A DNA stretch of 64,000 nt from positions 70,352,453 to 70,416,452 of the forward strand of contig CM049311.1 of the NCBI GenBank assembly GCA_026874595.1, in the 5' to 3' direction. This DNA comes from Sipunculus nudus. Lineage: Eukaryota; Annelida; Sipuncula; Golfingiida; Sipunculidae. Of the stretch, positions 44,541 to 58,273 are shown one piece after another. The notes under the pieces are model-generated. The model was not told where the DNA came from, searched no databases, and was given only the letters and a program-made list of their open reading frames with translations. A program made the position numbers and the translations under genes. Every line of letters begins with the position of its first letter. The stretch's first letter is position 1.

Positions 44541-44693
44541 ATGCCGACAGCGGGGAGGCCCGGAGGAACATTTCATTTGTTTGGAAGGAGACATCTAGAC
44601 AAAGATCTAGCGCCAAAACCATCTGGACTGATATCACACCTCAGACGAACTATTGACAACAGGAAGGCACCCAAAAAATATGGTGCTTCGTGA
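44541..44693 (+). CDS. short ORF kept in both duplication copies (copy B), unknown
   Basis: The 50-codon counterpart of 34595-34747 with two base differences. No upstream promoter or splice context could be supported. Confidence 0.2.
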   Translation: MPTAGRPGGTFHLFGRRHLDKDLAPKPSGLISHLRRTIDNRKAPKKYGAS

Positions 44694-45734
44694 ATCTGTA
44701 TTTTCCCACAGGCAACTTTGGAATATACAATACTTCTTGCTGTTATTTTTATTGACCAAACGAACGGGAAACCTTTCAAGTTAAACAGCGGCTTCCGGCG
44801 GAAAAATCTGTAGTTTCCTTCCCTTAACTTTTTTATATGTTTACACGGTGTCTGTCCAAAAATATGAGCTCTCAAGACCTACATTCTGTTTTTTTTGTGT
44901 CTCTATGGAAAATAATCCAATAGGCAAAGCCATTATATGTTTAAGTTTTATATACATTGAGAATGAATAAATTAATCGAACTTATAACTGAACATCTAAA
45001 ATATGGACAGATTTAAAGAGATACACTGGCAAACTTAAATGACTCTCTCACATATTATAGACATCAAAGTTACAGATCAATTGCGCATCCAGAGGGGAGG
45101 GAGTTCCAGTGGGTCCGGACACCCTGCAATTGAGCTGCAACAACTTTTTAGGGGTTTTAACCCTATTTTCCGGCCCACATCCCTCCCTTCTTAGATCAGG
45201 AGACGTTTTTTATGTTGTCTTACTTACTAGTCTTCCTAGGTTGGACCCTCCCCTTTAGGAGCCGTAATTAAAAAAATTTATCTAAAATCTTGGATCCACT
45301 CCAATACATTTACTTCAATTGGTATATCTGCAACAAATTAAGGGTTGAACTGACCACAAAGAAAGGTAACAACGGAAGTCTAAGGAATTCTATCGAAGAA
45401 CCTATAACTTACAATCACATGTACATAACACTAGTATTTGGTTTGCATTTAATAGGCCAAAAAAATATATTTTGTGTATAAATTGTGTATATTTTACACA
45501 AGTATATTTTATCTCTTGAGAAATCTCATGGTCTACAGGTAGCTATCTACCAACTCTTTGATATTTTAGCTATAACTCAAATTCATTAGAATTATTAGAT
45601 GTCTTTTTTTTAAATCTATATATGCATGCGTGACTACACAGTGCTAATATGTTTATTCGTACAATGAAGTACATTATAATATGAAATGAATGGAAATATA
45701 CAGAAGGAAGGTAAACAAAGTTCAGTCCATACTC

Positions 45735-45834
45735 ACTTCAAAGTCAGCAGTATATAATAAATCAATTAGCGTTTTAACCTCATCGTAGGTCAGACATGAG
45801 GAACACATTCCGTCTATGCATTTGATCCTCTCTG
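45735..45834 (-). pseudogene. candidate exon of unknown gene, copy B
   Basis: Same 32-codon frame and splice signals as at 38544-38643 in copy A, with no difference seen in the coding part. Function unknown. Confidence 0.35.
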
Positions 45835-46439
45835 AATGTCAATTTTTATTTATGGATGTTGTTATCTGTGATTAGGACATACCGCTGTATTACGATAGAC
45901 TTCCTACAGCGAAGGACGCCGGTATAGTCTACCGTAAACTTACGGCCCATGTCAAAGTGTGTACAACGGACGGACAGACGGATGGAAATTGTGTGTACAA
46001 CTGATTTAACAAAAAAAATTGGAAAACAATGAAGCCTTTGGCTGTTGCCAAATCTGAAATAGTTGGCCGTCTGCGAAGCTATTTAAAGATACTGACACAA
46101 TCTTAGCCTGTTGGTTAATCTGTTCACACATACTGAAAGACTTTGGCTACAATACTTTTTTTTCAAGCTGATGCTTCACAAGATTTTTTTTTTAACAAAA
46201 TGTTTAAAATAATTAAAGTTGCGGTCTTACGGTTTCAAAACGTGCCAGTCTAATATTCGGACGCACAGACGGACGGACGGACAGACGGATGGAAATGGTG
46301 TGTACAACTGATTTAATGAAAAATTGGAAAATAATGAAGTAAAATTTTACTCTAAGTTTTACCAATAACCCAAACGGACAGACGGATGGAAATTGGACCA
46401 CGACTGTAGCTCAGATGACATAGTTAGCTGAGCTAACAA

Positions 46440-47600
46440 AAAAATATGCCATGGTCAAAGTTGGGCAAAATTTAAGGTATTGATTTTACATTTATGCTAA
46501 TAACTTAAAAAAATACAAAATTTTGACCTAATTTCTGGTATACAATTAAATTTTAATTAAAACAGTTACATGCTGGAAAAAGGCTCTCTAGCTTCAACAG
46601 TCATCATATAAAGTTTGTAAATATCTTTATTGATATTTTGAAAATATACATCATGTTCGGGCCCATAACTCAAACAAATTACGCAATTTGTCCTAATTGC
46701 TGGCATGTCCATAGGAAACGTATAGATTTATAGTTTTGCCAAACATGAAAAAGTGGTTTTAAAATTAGGCAGTCTTGGAGTGTAACGATATGTTCTAAAT
46801 AGAACATGGAGGTTTTTTCTTAATACCTCGAAGGAACGAAGTCTCCTAATTTTGGGTTTGGTAGATCTTGGGGACTCCTAACAGTAAAGCAAATTTCAGA
46901 TTCGTAGGTCCAACGGTGTAAAAACGTGCCAGTCTAACAGACAGACAGACGGACGGAAGGACTACGTGCGCTGACCGATCACTACCGCTCAGTTGACTAA
47001 CCCATTGCTGAGCTTTAAACCAATAACCAGTCTTGATCTTTTATTTTCATATTTCAGATTTAAAACAATAAATCCTTTTGTACATGCTGTGTAAATAAAA
47101 TCAAATGCTCTTATAAGAAACAAAATGTGGCATAGTCAAAGTTGGCAAAATTCAAGGTATACTAGTTTTACATTTGAGCTAATGATTTTAAATATTTACA
47201 AAATTTGGATCCAATTCTGGGTACACAATTGAAACTAAATCGAAGCAGTTATATGCTTGAAATCGGCTCTCTTGCTTTAACTATTATTGTCAGTGAGTAA
47301 ATAGCTTTACTGATTTTTTACAAAGTGCTTTATGTTAGGGCCTATCAATACAACAAATTACGTAATATTGACCTAATGTCTCGCATATACATAGTAAATA
47401 CATTCAGGTAAAACTATGCCAAATGTGAACAATACAACTCCAGTGGTTTTCATAGTGGTAGTCTTGAAGTGGAAATTTCTCCGTAATATCACGAAAGAAC
47501 GAAGTCGCAATGACGCAGTTTTTGGTTTGCTTGGAGATTTTAGGGACATCTAAATGTATGTTGAATCTGGGGATAAGAAGATTGACAAAGGAAAATCAGC
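46440..47600 (+). repeat. diverged family-1 middle and 3' fragments
   Basis: Two successive diverged stretches, each containing ATGCCATGGTCAAAGTTGGGC or a close variant, the TTAGGCAGTCxTGxAGTGT block, and a CAGACAGACAGACGGACGG run near 46940. No ORF of note. Confidence 0.6.
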
Positions 47601-47616
47601 GAAGCTAAAAAAAACA

Positions 47617-48545
47617 AGGGACCCATGGGTCATGTCGCTCAGCGGAATTTCGGAAAATATTAGCAAATGCAAGATATTCTTATTTCTTTTGGTTTTTCAT
47701 GTATATTAGCATTTCAAAAGCTAAGAGAAAATGGCCCTGCAAAAATTAAGCTCGTGCGGTACGCAATACAGGAAACAGCAGACAGTGGGGGATAACTAAC
47801 CTCAGGCAAGTCAGTATACAGACTGTGTTGAAAGCTGACGATTGCATCGTGTGTATTACAATATGGGTGAAAAAAAGTCTGTGTTACCAAACGCTTTCCA
47901 CAGCAGTGTAAAGTGACCGGTACCTCGAACAACATCCCTTTGTGCTTGTGATACCTGCAATGTGTTTGGTTAAACATAACGCAGGGTGATTCCACAAAGA
48001 CAGCTGCTCTGAATGACCTAAGTGACCCCTAAGTGGGCTGCTTGACAATGTAAGGGAATACAACAAGAGCCTCTACAAAAATTCAATAACTAGCCTAATT
48101 TTTGAGCTTTTATTTTCAAATTTAAAATTTAACAGATTAAATCCTTGTATGTACATGCTGTGAAAATTGAATCCACAGTACTTACAGGAAAAAACAAGTG
48201 CCGTGGCAAAAGTTGGGCAAAATTTAAGGTACTGATTCTATATTTATGCTAATAACTTGAAAAAAATTGCCAAATTCAGATCTAGTTTTCGGTGTACAAT
48301 TGAATCTTGATTAAATGAAGTTATATCCCTGAAAAAAAGTCTCTAGTTTCAACAATTATTATATTAAGTGAGTAAATATATTTCCTTATTTTTTTTTTTC
48401 AAGAAATTACGCAATACTGACCTAATTTTTGGTATGTACATGGGATATGTATGGAAGAATATGCATAATTACTATGTTCAAATTCAGATTATTGGTTTTG
48501 ATATTAGGCATTCCTGAAGAATAAAATAGGCATTCCTGTAAAAAT
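47617..48545 (+). repeat. partial family-1 copies
   Basis: ACAAGGGACCCATGGGTCAT..GCTCAGCGGAA at about 47621 starts a copy that breaks off into unrelated sequence near 47750-48000. Family-1 middle sequence (GACTGCTTGACAATGTAAGG onward) resumes near 48037-48545. Confidence 0.65.
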
Positions 48546-48552
48546 GATTTTA

Positions 48553-50188
48553 ACAAGGGACCCATGGGTCACATCGCTCAGCTGAATTTTGGAAAATATT
48601 AGTAACTGCAAAATATTTTTATTTTTTTTTGTTTTTCATGTATATTATTATTAGAAAAGGTATGAGAAAATGGCCCTGCTAAAATGAAACTCTGTAAATT
48701 ATAGAATAATGGACATGAGCTAAACCATTTAGTGATGCACCAAGGGAACAAATAGGCCTACGGTAAGTGTTATATAAAAGCAACATTTCATAAACAAATA
48801 ATGTGTGAAGGTAATTAAGTTTACAAAAGTTAAATAAATGGCCATGTGAGTTAAAAATTAATCCCACAAAGTTTGACCAATATTCCTAATTTTAATACTA
48901 AGTTAACAGTGTTATTCACACCTAGGCCCCGCCAACTTTAAGACATATGAATGAAATGCTACAAAGTATTTATATCTTCTTAAATCTTGTCATTTAGCAC
49001 TTACATTAGATCCTAATATTTTATCACATTTGAATATAAGGATTAAATTCCTGAAATTTTTTTCTTAAAAAAATCAAAATTGTCCAAGTCTCATCAAAAA
49101 GAATTTACTTAAAATTAAAATTATAAGATTCATCTTGTTTATTAGTCCTGTGTATTTAAGGGGTGGGTGGGGGAGGGGTCTCCGTTGTTACTGCTCGTTG
49201 CTGAAAAAAATGTTAATTTTAAGATTCATCTAGTTCATAGTACAGGTCTGTCAACAGAATGGGTTGGTGGGGGGGGGGGGGAGAGAAAAAGGCTCCCTGT
49301 GGTATGGTATTAACTGCAGACAGCCTGATCAAGCTCAACTCAGTGGAGAGAGGGCTTGCCCTAGTGATGGGATTGCATAACATTATGCCAACAGCCAGGG
49401 GAACATAGAGAGCTGCACTGAATGACCTACAGTGATCAAAGTGGACTGCTTGACAATGTAAGGGAATACAACAAGAGCCTCCAAAAATTCAATAACTAGC
49501 CTAATTTTGCAGCTTTTATTTTCAAATTTCAGGTTTTTACAGATTAAATCCATATGTGCACATGCTGTGAAAATTAAATCCACAGTACTTACAGGAAAAA
49601 AACGTGCCGTGGCCAAAGTTAGGCAAACTTTAAGGTACCAATTTTTTTTAAAGATTTTGATCTTTTTTGGATAAAAAATTTAATTTTGATTAATTAAAGT
49701 TATATTACTGGAAAAAAGTTCTTAGCTTTAACATGTTTTGTGTTAAGTGATTAAATATCTTTCCTGATTTTTTACAAAATGCATTATGTTTGGGCCCATA
49801 ACTTTTTTAAATTTTATAATACAGACCGAATTTCTCGCATCTACACAGAAACTATATTGAAGAATATTTATGGTAAATATGAGGAAAAAACAGATGAGTG
49901 TTTTTAATATTAGGCAGTCCTGAAGTGTGAAAATAGGTTTTTAATAAAAATTGAGGTTTTTCCTTAATTTGTCAAAGGAACAAAGTCGCAAAGACCCAGT
50001 TTTAGGCTTGGTAGGAGATCTTGGGGACATCTAACATTATGCCGAATTTTGGATTCCTAGGTCTTACGGTTTCAAAACGTGCCACATCGACGGACGGACA
50101 GACAGACGGACGGACGGACGACATACAATTGACCATGACAATAGCTCAGATGACTTATAGTCATCTGAGCTATAAGTCATCTGAGCTA
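48553..50188 (+). mobile_element. non-autonomous element, family 1, single-unit copy
   Basis: It starts ACAAGGGACCCATGGGTCAC and carries CGGACGGACAGACAGACGG at about 50091-50120. It ends at 50142-50188 with a hairpin whose arm is repeated: TAGCTCAGATGAC, GTCATCTGAGCTA and again GTCATCTGAGCTA. Confidence 0.78.
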
Positions 50189-50989
50189 AAAATGAAAATA
50201 AAGGTAACAAACTTGAGAGTAACAGAGTACTATATGTTCCAGTTCATAACTTCTACTAATAATGGCCCATCTTTGCCCTATATAGTAATAAAGCCGTCTC
50301 AAGAACTGTAAGCTATAATAATATAATGTATTATAAACTGCACCAGCCTTATGTAATTGTTTAGAGAACTTTATATGTAAATGTAAAACATAACCCTAAA
50401 ATCATGTCATCCAGTAAATTATTTAATCGGAACAAATAGTTGGCATTTAGCAGGCCAATGTACTTTATAATTACTGTAACTTTTGCAATTAATGTGTCAG
50501 GAAAACTTTGAAGCAACAGTTTCACCTTAAATTCAGTTTTTCCAAAAGGAAATATGACTATAAACTCGAGCTGAATTTGTCTATAAGGATATTGTTATGA
50601 GCCTTTTCAAAGTGTGGGTCCTGTGACCTTGACCCTTGAACTTTTGACCTATAAATCAATAGCGTTTTCTTATGCTGGCAGGCCGCCAAATGTGAAAGAT
50701 GGAAGGTTTGGGATGAAAAGTTTGGCATTAAATGCATTGAAGATCTTTCTAAAGAAGTGAACTCAAAATCTTTAGGTTACTTCCCATGTTATTAGGTAAG
50801 GAGTGTCTGACAAGATGTAAGGTGTGGCATTACAAGTTTGCCTGGTACTTCACATACGAGTTTCACAAATATCTTAAATTTCCACTGATTTGACCTTGAA
50901 GTTCTATGTCAAGTTCACCAGTTTTGGAATGAAACAATAGCACATAAACAAATTTGAGGAAAATTAATACTTTAAAATGTAGAGTCCTC

Positions 50990-51330
50990 TGTACCGACAA
51001 GCAATATTGCTTTTAAAGTTGCTAGCAATTTGCGTCTTTAAAGCTTGGTATCTTTGAAATTTTTAGAAATTTGCCTCTTTGACAGTGGAGTTTCCTCGCT
51101 GTTGAATGGCAAAGTTGCTTTCAAATTGCCAAACTGCAAGCAATTTGCGTTTTTGATAGTCTGAGGGTCCTTTCAATCGTCTTGCAAATTCGCTTTCAAA
51201 ATTGCTACATTGCAAAAAAAAAATGAGGGTTTTTAAGAGGGGGTGGGGGGTAATCCTCGCTGCCGAATGGCAAATTTTCTTTCAAAGTTCCAAAATTGCT
51301 AGCATATAGTACTCAGACCAATCTGACTTC
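50990..51330 (+). repeat. degenerate tandem repeat with GCAATTTGCG words
   Basis: CTAGCAATTTGCGTCTTTAA, CAAGCAATTTGCGTTTTTGA, TCCTCGCTGTTGAATGGCAA and TCCTCGCTGCCGAATGGCAA recur over about 340 bp. Non-coding. Confidence 0.6.
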
Positions 51331-51552
51331 AAATATGGAAACAGGGCTGCCACTTTGATGAAAGTGAGCATCGCTGGGGTTTATTAATGACCTTTGCGGA
51401 GCCATTATTTTCTTGTTAGGCAATGTTGATCGTTTTCACTGCATGTACACGTTGAAGATTTTTTATGACAAATACGAAATGGTTTTGGTATAAGTCAGTC
51501 TGGGAAGTTTAATGTTGGGTTTAATGTAAAATTGGAGACATTTGTTCAATTA

Positions 51553-52989
51553 AAACAAAGGAACCCATGGGTCACTGTGCTCAGCTGAAGTTGACCTTGA
51601 AGGTAAATATCTAAAGAATATCAAAAGGAGATAAGTCTAAGTGGAAAAAGTAATATAGGCCATGGCTGGTTGAAATGATTGGTTTGTACTGATGAGTAAG
51701 AAATTGTTGCGAATAAAATTTGTGATCAAACAATGCAATTCCTCATGTTAATATTATGGCATGTGAGCGGTTTGTGACCATAAGATGTATATTATTACCA
51801 TAATCATTGGTAGGCTTTTTGATAATTTTTTGAAAGTTCAATACTTAACACATTTGTTCAATGGGACCTATTTTTTATAATATATATTACAAGATATATG
51901 TATTTTTTTATTGTATAAAATGTATACAGTTGAAATATAACTGATGTCCCCAGTCCATAGATGCAAGGACTTGGTGGTGGTGGTGGGGGGGATTTATGGG
52001 ATAAATGTTTTACATCTGCAATATTACACAATTGAATATATAAGTTTCTTTAAATTTCAGACTTTAATAGCTTAAATTCATACACATACAGCATATGAAA
52101 GTTATTTCAATAGTGCTAATAGGAAAAATTTCATAATTAGTATATATTTAATGATAATGGAGAGATGATGGACAGACAGAACTGATCACTTAATGTTATC
52201 CTGAAGAAAAGAATATGTTTCAATCAGATCTTAAATTTTCTAATCCAATAATTTTTTTAAATTAAATAAATTTTACACATTTGCTGTAAAAACTATGTCC
52301 CAGTGCACAGGTGCAAAGGAATCAATGGCAGCGGGGGTGGGGGGATTTACAACACTTCTGCATATACATACAGGGCAAACAAAGACTGATCTCCAGTTCT
52401 GAGGCAGGAAAACAATGAACAAATGTTTGTATGAGATCCTGATTATATTATCACCTCATTTTCTTATTTTAAGTTTATATTACTATACATTTCCAATATA
52501 ATATTTATATCTGAATATAAAAGATGATTCATAATTCTAAACTGCATCATAAATCTCAATCTTGTCAGGTAACATCACATCATGCATACAAATATATATT
52601 TATTTTTTACCACAAAAATAGATCTTTTATATTTGCAAAACAATAAATATCTATAAATAATACTTCATCCAGATTTTCTAATTTTAAATTTTGCCTTTAT
52701 TTATCCATAAATTGCTTCATATTAAAAATGATACATTAACACAACATTGGCATTTTCTGGATTTCTCCTTGAATTACTTTTCAAGGAAAGTTTTGTATAT
52801 TTGAGTGGAAACAGCATTACAAGTAAGGAAATACAGTGCAAACAATTACAATAACTGCATAACACTTTGGGGGGGGGGGGGGGATATGAGAATAATTATA
52901 TACCTGTCACAGCAGGGGATCTCCCCAAGTGACTGTAACAAATAACAAATCAGGAACTCTGACATAGCTGACTTCCAGTAACCAGGAGT
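51553..52989 (+). repeat. non-autonomous element related to 2131-3277
   Basis: It starts ACAAAGGAACCCATGGGTCAC and GCTCAGCTGAAG. It runs through several AT-rich blocks and a 15-bp poly-G (52869-52883) to GACTTCCAGTAACCAGGAGT. It is inverted relative to the first copy. Confidence 0.72.
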
Positions 52990-53034
52990 GAGTAGCCTGT
53001 AATCTGGACAAAGGAAGTGACTACAATATTGACT

Positions 53035-53660
53035 AAAAATTCAATAACTAGCCTAAGCTTTTATTTTTTAAATTTCAGATTTAAACAAATTAAATATGTT
53101 TACAGGCTGCAAAAGGTACTGATTTTATTTTTATGCTAATTACTTAAAAATTTACAAATCTCAGATTTAATTTTGGGTATACAACTATTCTTTATTAAAC
53201 AAGGTTATATACTTTGATAAAATTCTCTAACTTCAAAAATTTTAAAGTTAAGTGAGCAAATTTTTTTCCTGATTTTTTTAAAAGTCAAATATGTTCAAGC
53301 CCATATAGAAATTGCTCTTTACAGTCTTAATTTCTGGCATGAATATAGTAAATATACAGGAGAATACTCCTGGTAAATATTAAGAAAAACAAGTGGTTTT
53401 GATATTAGGCAGTCCTGAAGTGTGATAATAGGTTTTTAATGGAAATTTGAGGTTTTTCCTTGATTTCTCGAAGGAATGAAGTTGCAGTTACCCAGTTTTC
53501 GGTTTGGTAGGAGATCTTGGGAACATCTTACAGTATGCCCAATTTGGGATTCACAGGTCTAATGGTTTCAAAACATGCGAGTCTAATGGACGGACAGACG
53601 GACGGACGAAGGACAATTGACCATGACCATAGCTCAGATGACTTGTAGTCAGCTGAGCTT
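53035..53660 (+). repeat. 3' part of a family-1 copy
   Basis: It starts at the TTCAATAACTAGCCTAA block. It ends with GGACGGACAGACGGACGG (about 53588) and the hairpin TAGCTCAGATGAC..GTCAGCTGAGCT at about 53631-53660. Confidence 0.7.
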
Positions 53661-54711
53661 AAAATAAATCATATCCATCAAGAATGGAAATTAGCATGTT
53701 AGGTCGCAAAGTCGTGCATTATGTGTCATTTCTGGAAATCTGCAAGAGTTGCGAGATATTTGCAGAAATGCTAGGAAAATTGTAACAGACTCTTTCTTGC
53801 CTGAGATGGGAGAAACGGACGGTTCACCACCCATATGGTTAAATCTCAGGCACAAATCAAAGAATGCTGACCTTGTGACCCCTGTAGTAAGGCCTTCTGT
53901 AAATAAAATGGCTGAAATCATATGCATGTGTGACTCTTTAAAGCTACAATAAATGGTCAGATTATGAGAAATTCTTTTCAGATTTCCTCAGTTAACATCT
54001 TATATCCATGTGCATGATATGAAAATCGCATTCAACTCATTTACAAACATGAATTTTTTATCTTAAACAGGTTGGTTTATTTCTTTCCTGCCAATCTGAC
54101 AAAGTACCTTATGTTTCATTTCGTAACTTCTAGGCCCCATATATAGTACTCAGACTGATCTGATTTCCAATTTAGAAACAGGGCTGCCACTTTGAGGAAG
54201 TGAGCATCGCTTGGATCTATTAAATGACCTTTACAGTTCCAATATTTTCTGGTTATGCAATGTTGATCTAATTCACAGCATGGACACATTAAAGAATTTT
54301 TATGACAAATACGAAAAGGTTTTGGTATTAGTCAGTCTTGGAAGTGTAACGTTGAGTTTCAATGTAAAATTTAAGACATATGTTCAATTTCACAAAGAAA
54401 TTTTTTTTAAGTAGGCCTGATACAGTTTATAGATGTGCTCTGTTAACAGACATAGGGCCATCTCTACAGCTCTGATGACGTTTTTGCCGAGCATCGCTCA
54501 TTGCCCCCATCTACCTCTTCTCTATTATGTCTATGTAATAAGGAAATTTTAGCCAGTGGAAATACTAAGTAGAAATGCCCTTAAACCATTTTCCTTAAAT
54601 GCTAATTTGAGATTGAACAAAATATTTTTTTTCTAATGTAAACAAATCTTGAATTTTTCATTGCTGACTGTATGGGGGTTGTATAATACATAGTATAGTG
54701 AAATGGGATTT

Positions 54712-54713
<2 letters not shown>

Positions 54714-54760
<47 letters not shown>
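54714..54760 (+). repeat. (AT)n microsatellite
   Basis: About 23 AT units followed by CAGTATTTATTCC. Confidence 0.95.
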
Positions 54761-54763
<3 letters not shown>

Positions 54764-56625
54764 TATTTATTCCTGTCTAGAACTTGTTGCAAATAATAGA
54801 TAATCTGAGCTGTGATGTAAACATTGCCTATTGGTAGTTCCCCCCCCCCCCCCTGCAGAACGGGGGACATTGATATGGGTTTGTCCGTCTGTCCCTCTGT
54901 CCAATTTGTTTCCATGCAATAACTTTCCTAAAGATTATCCAATTACAAATTTGGGTCAGTGATTGCTCTCATGCATACCTTAGTTGGGATTGATTTTGGA
55001 GTGTGCATCTGAAAAATAATTCCCTCCAGCTTAAAAACAATAATATAAAATTTTGGTCCCATTTCTGTGTTTTAGTTTTTATGTTCACCTGCAGATGTCT
55101 CCACATGTCAAAAAGGATCTGTATAAGTTTCCATGTGCCCTCAAGATTTTCTCCACTTCATAATTTTGGTTTCTTATCAAGCATGAAAGACAACAAGAGC
55201 CCAAGGGGGGGGGGGGGACATTACTTCCACAAATTTGCTTGTTAAACTTACTTTCATACTATTACATTTAACTAATAGATCTTCAGCATCTAAAATGATT
55301 GAAAAAATGTATAATTTGTGTTGCATATAAAGTCCAGGTGGGGAGGGAGTGGTGGAGGCAAGCAGATAACCAAAAGTATCAGTCAATTGTCCATACACAG
55401 TGAAATGAAAAAAAAAAAAAAAGCCACGTGTGATGGTCTGGTAAAGTTTATTTGTAAAATTGGTACTCGTACAAAAGCTGGAAGAAAGCATACATAACAG
55501 GTTTACTGAAAAATAAAGATGCACTGTCATTAGCAAGGGGTTAACATGGGCGCTGAACACATGACAGGCAGGGTTGGAACCTAATCACATCTAGAATAAA
55601 AAGACCAAACAGAACTGCACCATTTGTCTATTATGCAAGTCCTATATATTAAGTGTAAATACAGCGATCATCTGTTAACTTATCTTATGATATAAGCACA
55701 GTGTTTGCCCTTGACATCTTCTGATCTTGCTTCAATATGATATAAGTGAATGTGTACAATTACATGGTAGTATTTCCATGATTCTAAGAGAAGATGCCTC
55801 CAACAAATTAACAAGTAAGGCAAAGGAAGTTGCTCTGCATGCTTATAGTAACATACTTCTTAGCCTGATCTTTATATACATCAGTGATTCCTTGGCAATC
55901 TTGTAGTTATATACAAGAGTAACAATATAATGGTCTTCAAAGACATAACATACATGGTTAACGACAGCTCCACTGAGACAAGAGAATGTCTAGGCAGCTT
56001 CTTATAATGAGTGAATAAAATAACCACAGCATATGTATATATCAAAACAAACAAGGGTCCGGTCCAACCCTCACTGGCAAAACCTGTCTAATATTTTTAC
56101 AAGTTTAGGATTTCATACCACACACACTGGCCATCTTTTTCTAATTTTCATTATCTGTGTTTTTCCAGTCTTTTTTTTCCACAGCAGATACTGATACCAA
56201 CTAAAACACCTCTACACTTTATCAATGCGATTTTTAATTATCTATTTGAAATAAAAACTACACAATCGGACCCTACTCTAAGTATGATTTTAAGACATAC
56301 AGAATGACTGCTTATTTTCTTTTTTTGCTGTTTCCCTTTAACACTAATGATATCTAGTCCCAATTCCACACTAAATCTACTCGTTGTATTTCATTTTTAC
56401 CCTTGATACTATAGGAATGAATAAACTGATAAATGTTAAACCACACGGCAAAGATGTTTATGTCGGGTTTTTAGAAAGTAACTTCATTTCATTTGAAATC
56501 TGACCAGTTCCAAACTAAACCAACACACACACATGTACACACACATATATATATATAGTCTATAAGTATATTATATATTAATAACATTACATGTACTGGA
56601 ATATAAATATATATATAAATATTTA

Positions 56626-56633
<8 letters not shown>

Positions 56634-56690
<57 letters not shown>
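56634..56690 (+). repeat. (TA)n microsatellite
   Basis: Long TA run preceded by interrupted AT repeats from about 56551. Confidence 0.95.
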
Positions 56691-56693
<3 letters not shown>

Positions 56694-57697
56694 TGGATTT
56701 CTTTAAAAAAAGAAGAAAAGATCCTGAGTCCCTTTGACATAACACTTCAAGAAATAGCACCCAAAATCATTACTGATAGATAAATTTATCTAGAGATTGT
56801 TAAATCACTGATATGCAGACTCCATAATGCTTATCAAGTCTGATGGATACTTTTATACAGAAATAGTTCAATCATTGATATGCAGAATCTATAATGCTTA
56901 TCTGGTAAGACTAAGTTTAGATCCCCAGCCCTAAAACATCATAGATGTAAATCATTATTTTAGAATTTTAACAATTGGTATCAAAGAAAAGAGTTGAATT
57001 GTAGCTAACAAAATTGATCTCCAGTTTACAAAATACAAACTGTGAGACCTCAATCACCTATTGTCTCACAATCGTGCTGAGGGCTTAAAAATGCTGCATG
57101 TTTAAGGATAACTCAATATTAATGCTGCTCATATGGTTGTGCAAGTATAGAAAACAAATGATTTAACAGAAAATTTTTTACTCATTTATATACACATATC
57201 TTAAAAAATCAGTTCCCAAAACAATTATTGCTTTAAAATTTCCTTCACTTAACAATTACAATTTTGGCATTGTTGGGATCAAACCTGGTATAAAAGCCCA
57301 AGTTCATACTATGCTACAACTGAAAGAGGTCACAAAATGCTAAGTAATACACTGAAAGAATGCATCTTCATAGCATTTTGTTATTATTCCCCTACAGATA
57401 TTTTAAATAGAAAGATATGATCAAATTTCAATTGCTCACTCATTTCAACAAGATGATCAGCCAAACTTTCAGCCTGGCTAGGCAGGTATTTGAGTATTTT
57501 GCATTTTGCCATCTGCACAGTTTTCAATATCTCATGCTCATGCATTTCTTTAGCCTGTAGCAATTTCATAGATTCATGGTTGATGTAGTTATGTATTTTT
57601 TATACATAAATAATATGACAAGTTTTATATACACTTCACACACATGGACAGACTTGACGCAACACATATACAGTGATTACAAATTGTTTATATAACA

Positions 57698-57839
<142 letters not shown>

Positions 57840-57898
57840 ATTACAGCTCCTTGTATTAGTTGAGCACTTTAAAACCCCATGGTTTTGTAACAATCTGG

Positions 57899-57929
<31 letters not shown>

Positions 57930-58212
57930 ATATATATAGGTATATATATATATATTCTTAGATAAAATATAGTGCCATCAGTTAATAATGGATACAAATT
58001 GCTTAAGTTAGATAATATAAATAATTATCCTAGAAGAAGAAGCACGCATTTAATCCACACATCAGGGATGGGAGGGGGGGGGGGAAGGGGATGTGACACT
58101 GACACTGAATAAGGAGTAAAAAAGAAATCATGGGTTTCATGGCTAGTAACAGGCTCTGCTTGCACTGACTAAAGGAAGGCACAGATACACAAAATCTGCA
58201 GGGATATAAACA

Positions 58213-58273
58213 TTATCTGAACAGACGGACAAAGTCCCTCACACTGCGCAGCACCCCCTTGGCTTCCTCAGCA
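58213..58273 (-). CDS. TNPO3: TNPO3 last coding exon with stop codon
   Basis: 61 nt. The first base completes a serine codon, followed by [19 protein letters not shown] and TAA at 58213-58215. The acceptor is TTTCAG. The terminal DFxRLFR is the typical end of transportin-3. Confidence 0.9.

Larger units (their letters stand above)
42317..46540 (+). repeat. segmental duplication, copy B (empty-site copy)
   Basis: A colinear paralogue of copy A, in the same orientation, without the three large inserts. The sequence TTTGGATATATATATATAAA at 43870 runs straight through the point where the retrotransposon sits in copy A. The right end falls inside a TAGCTCA-type repeat. Confidence 0.9.
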
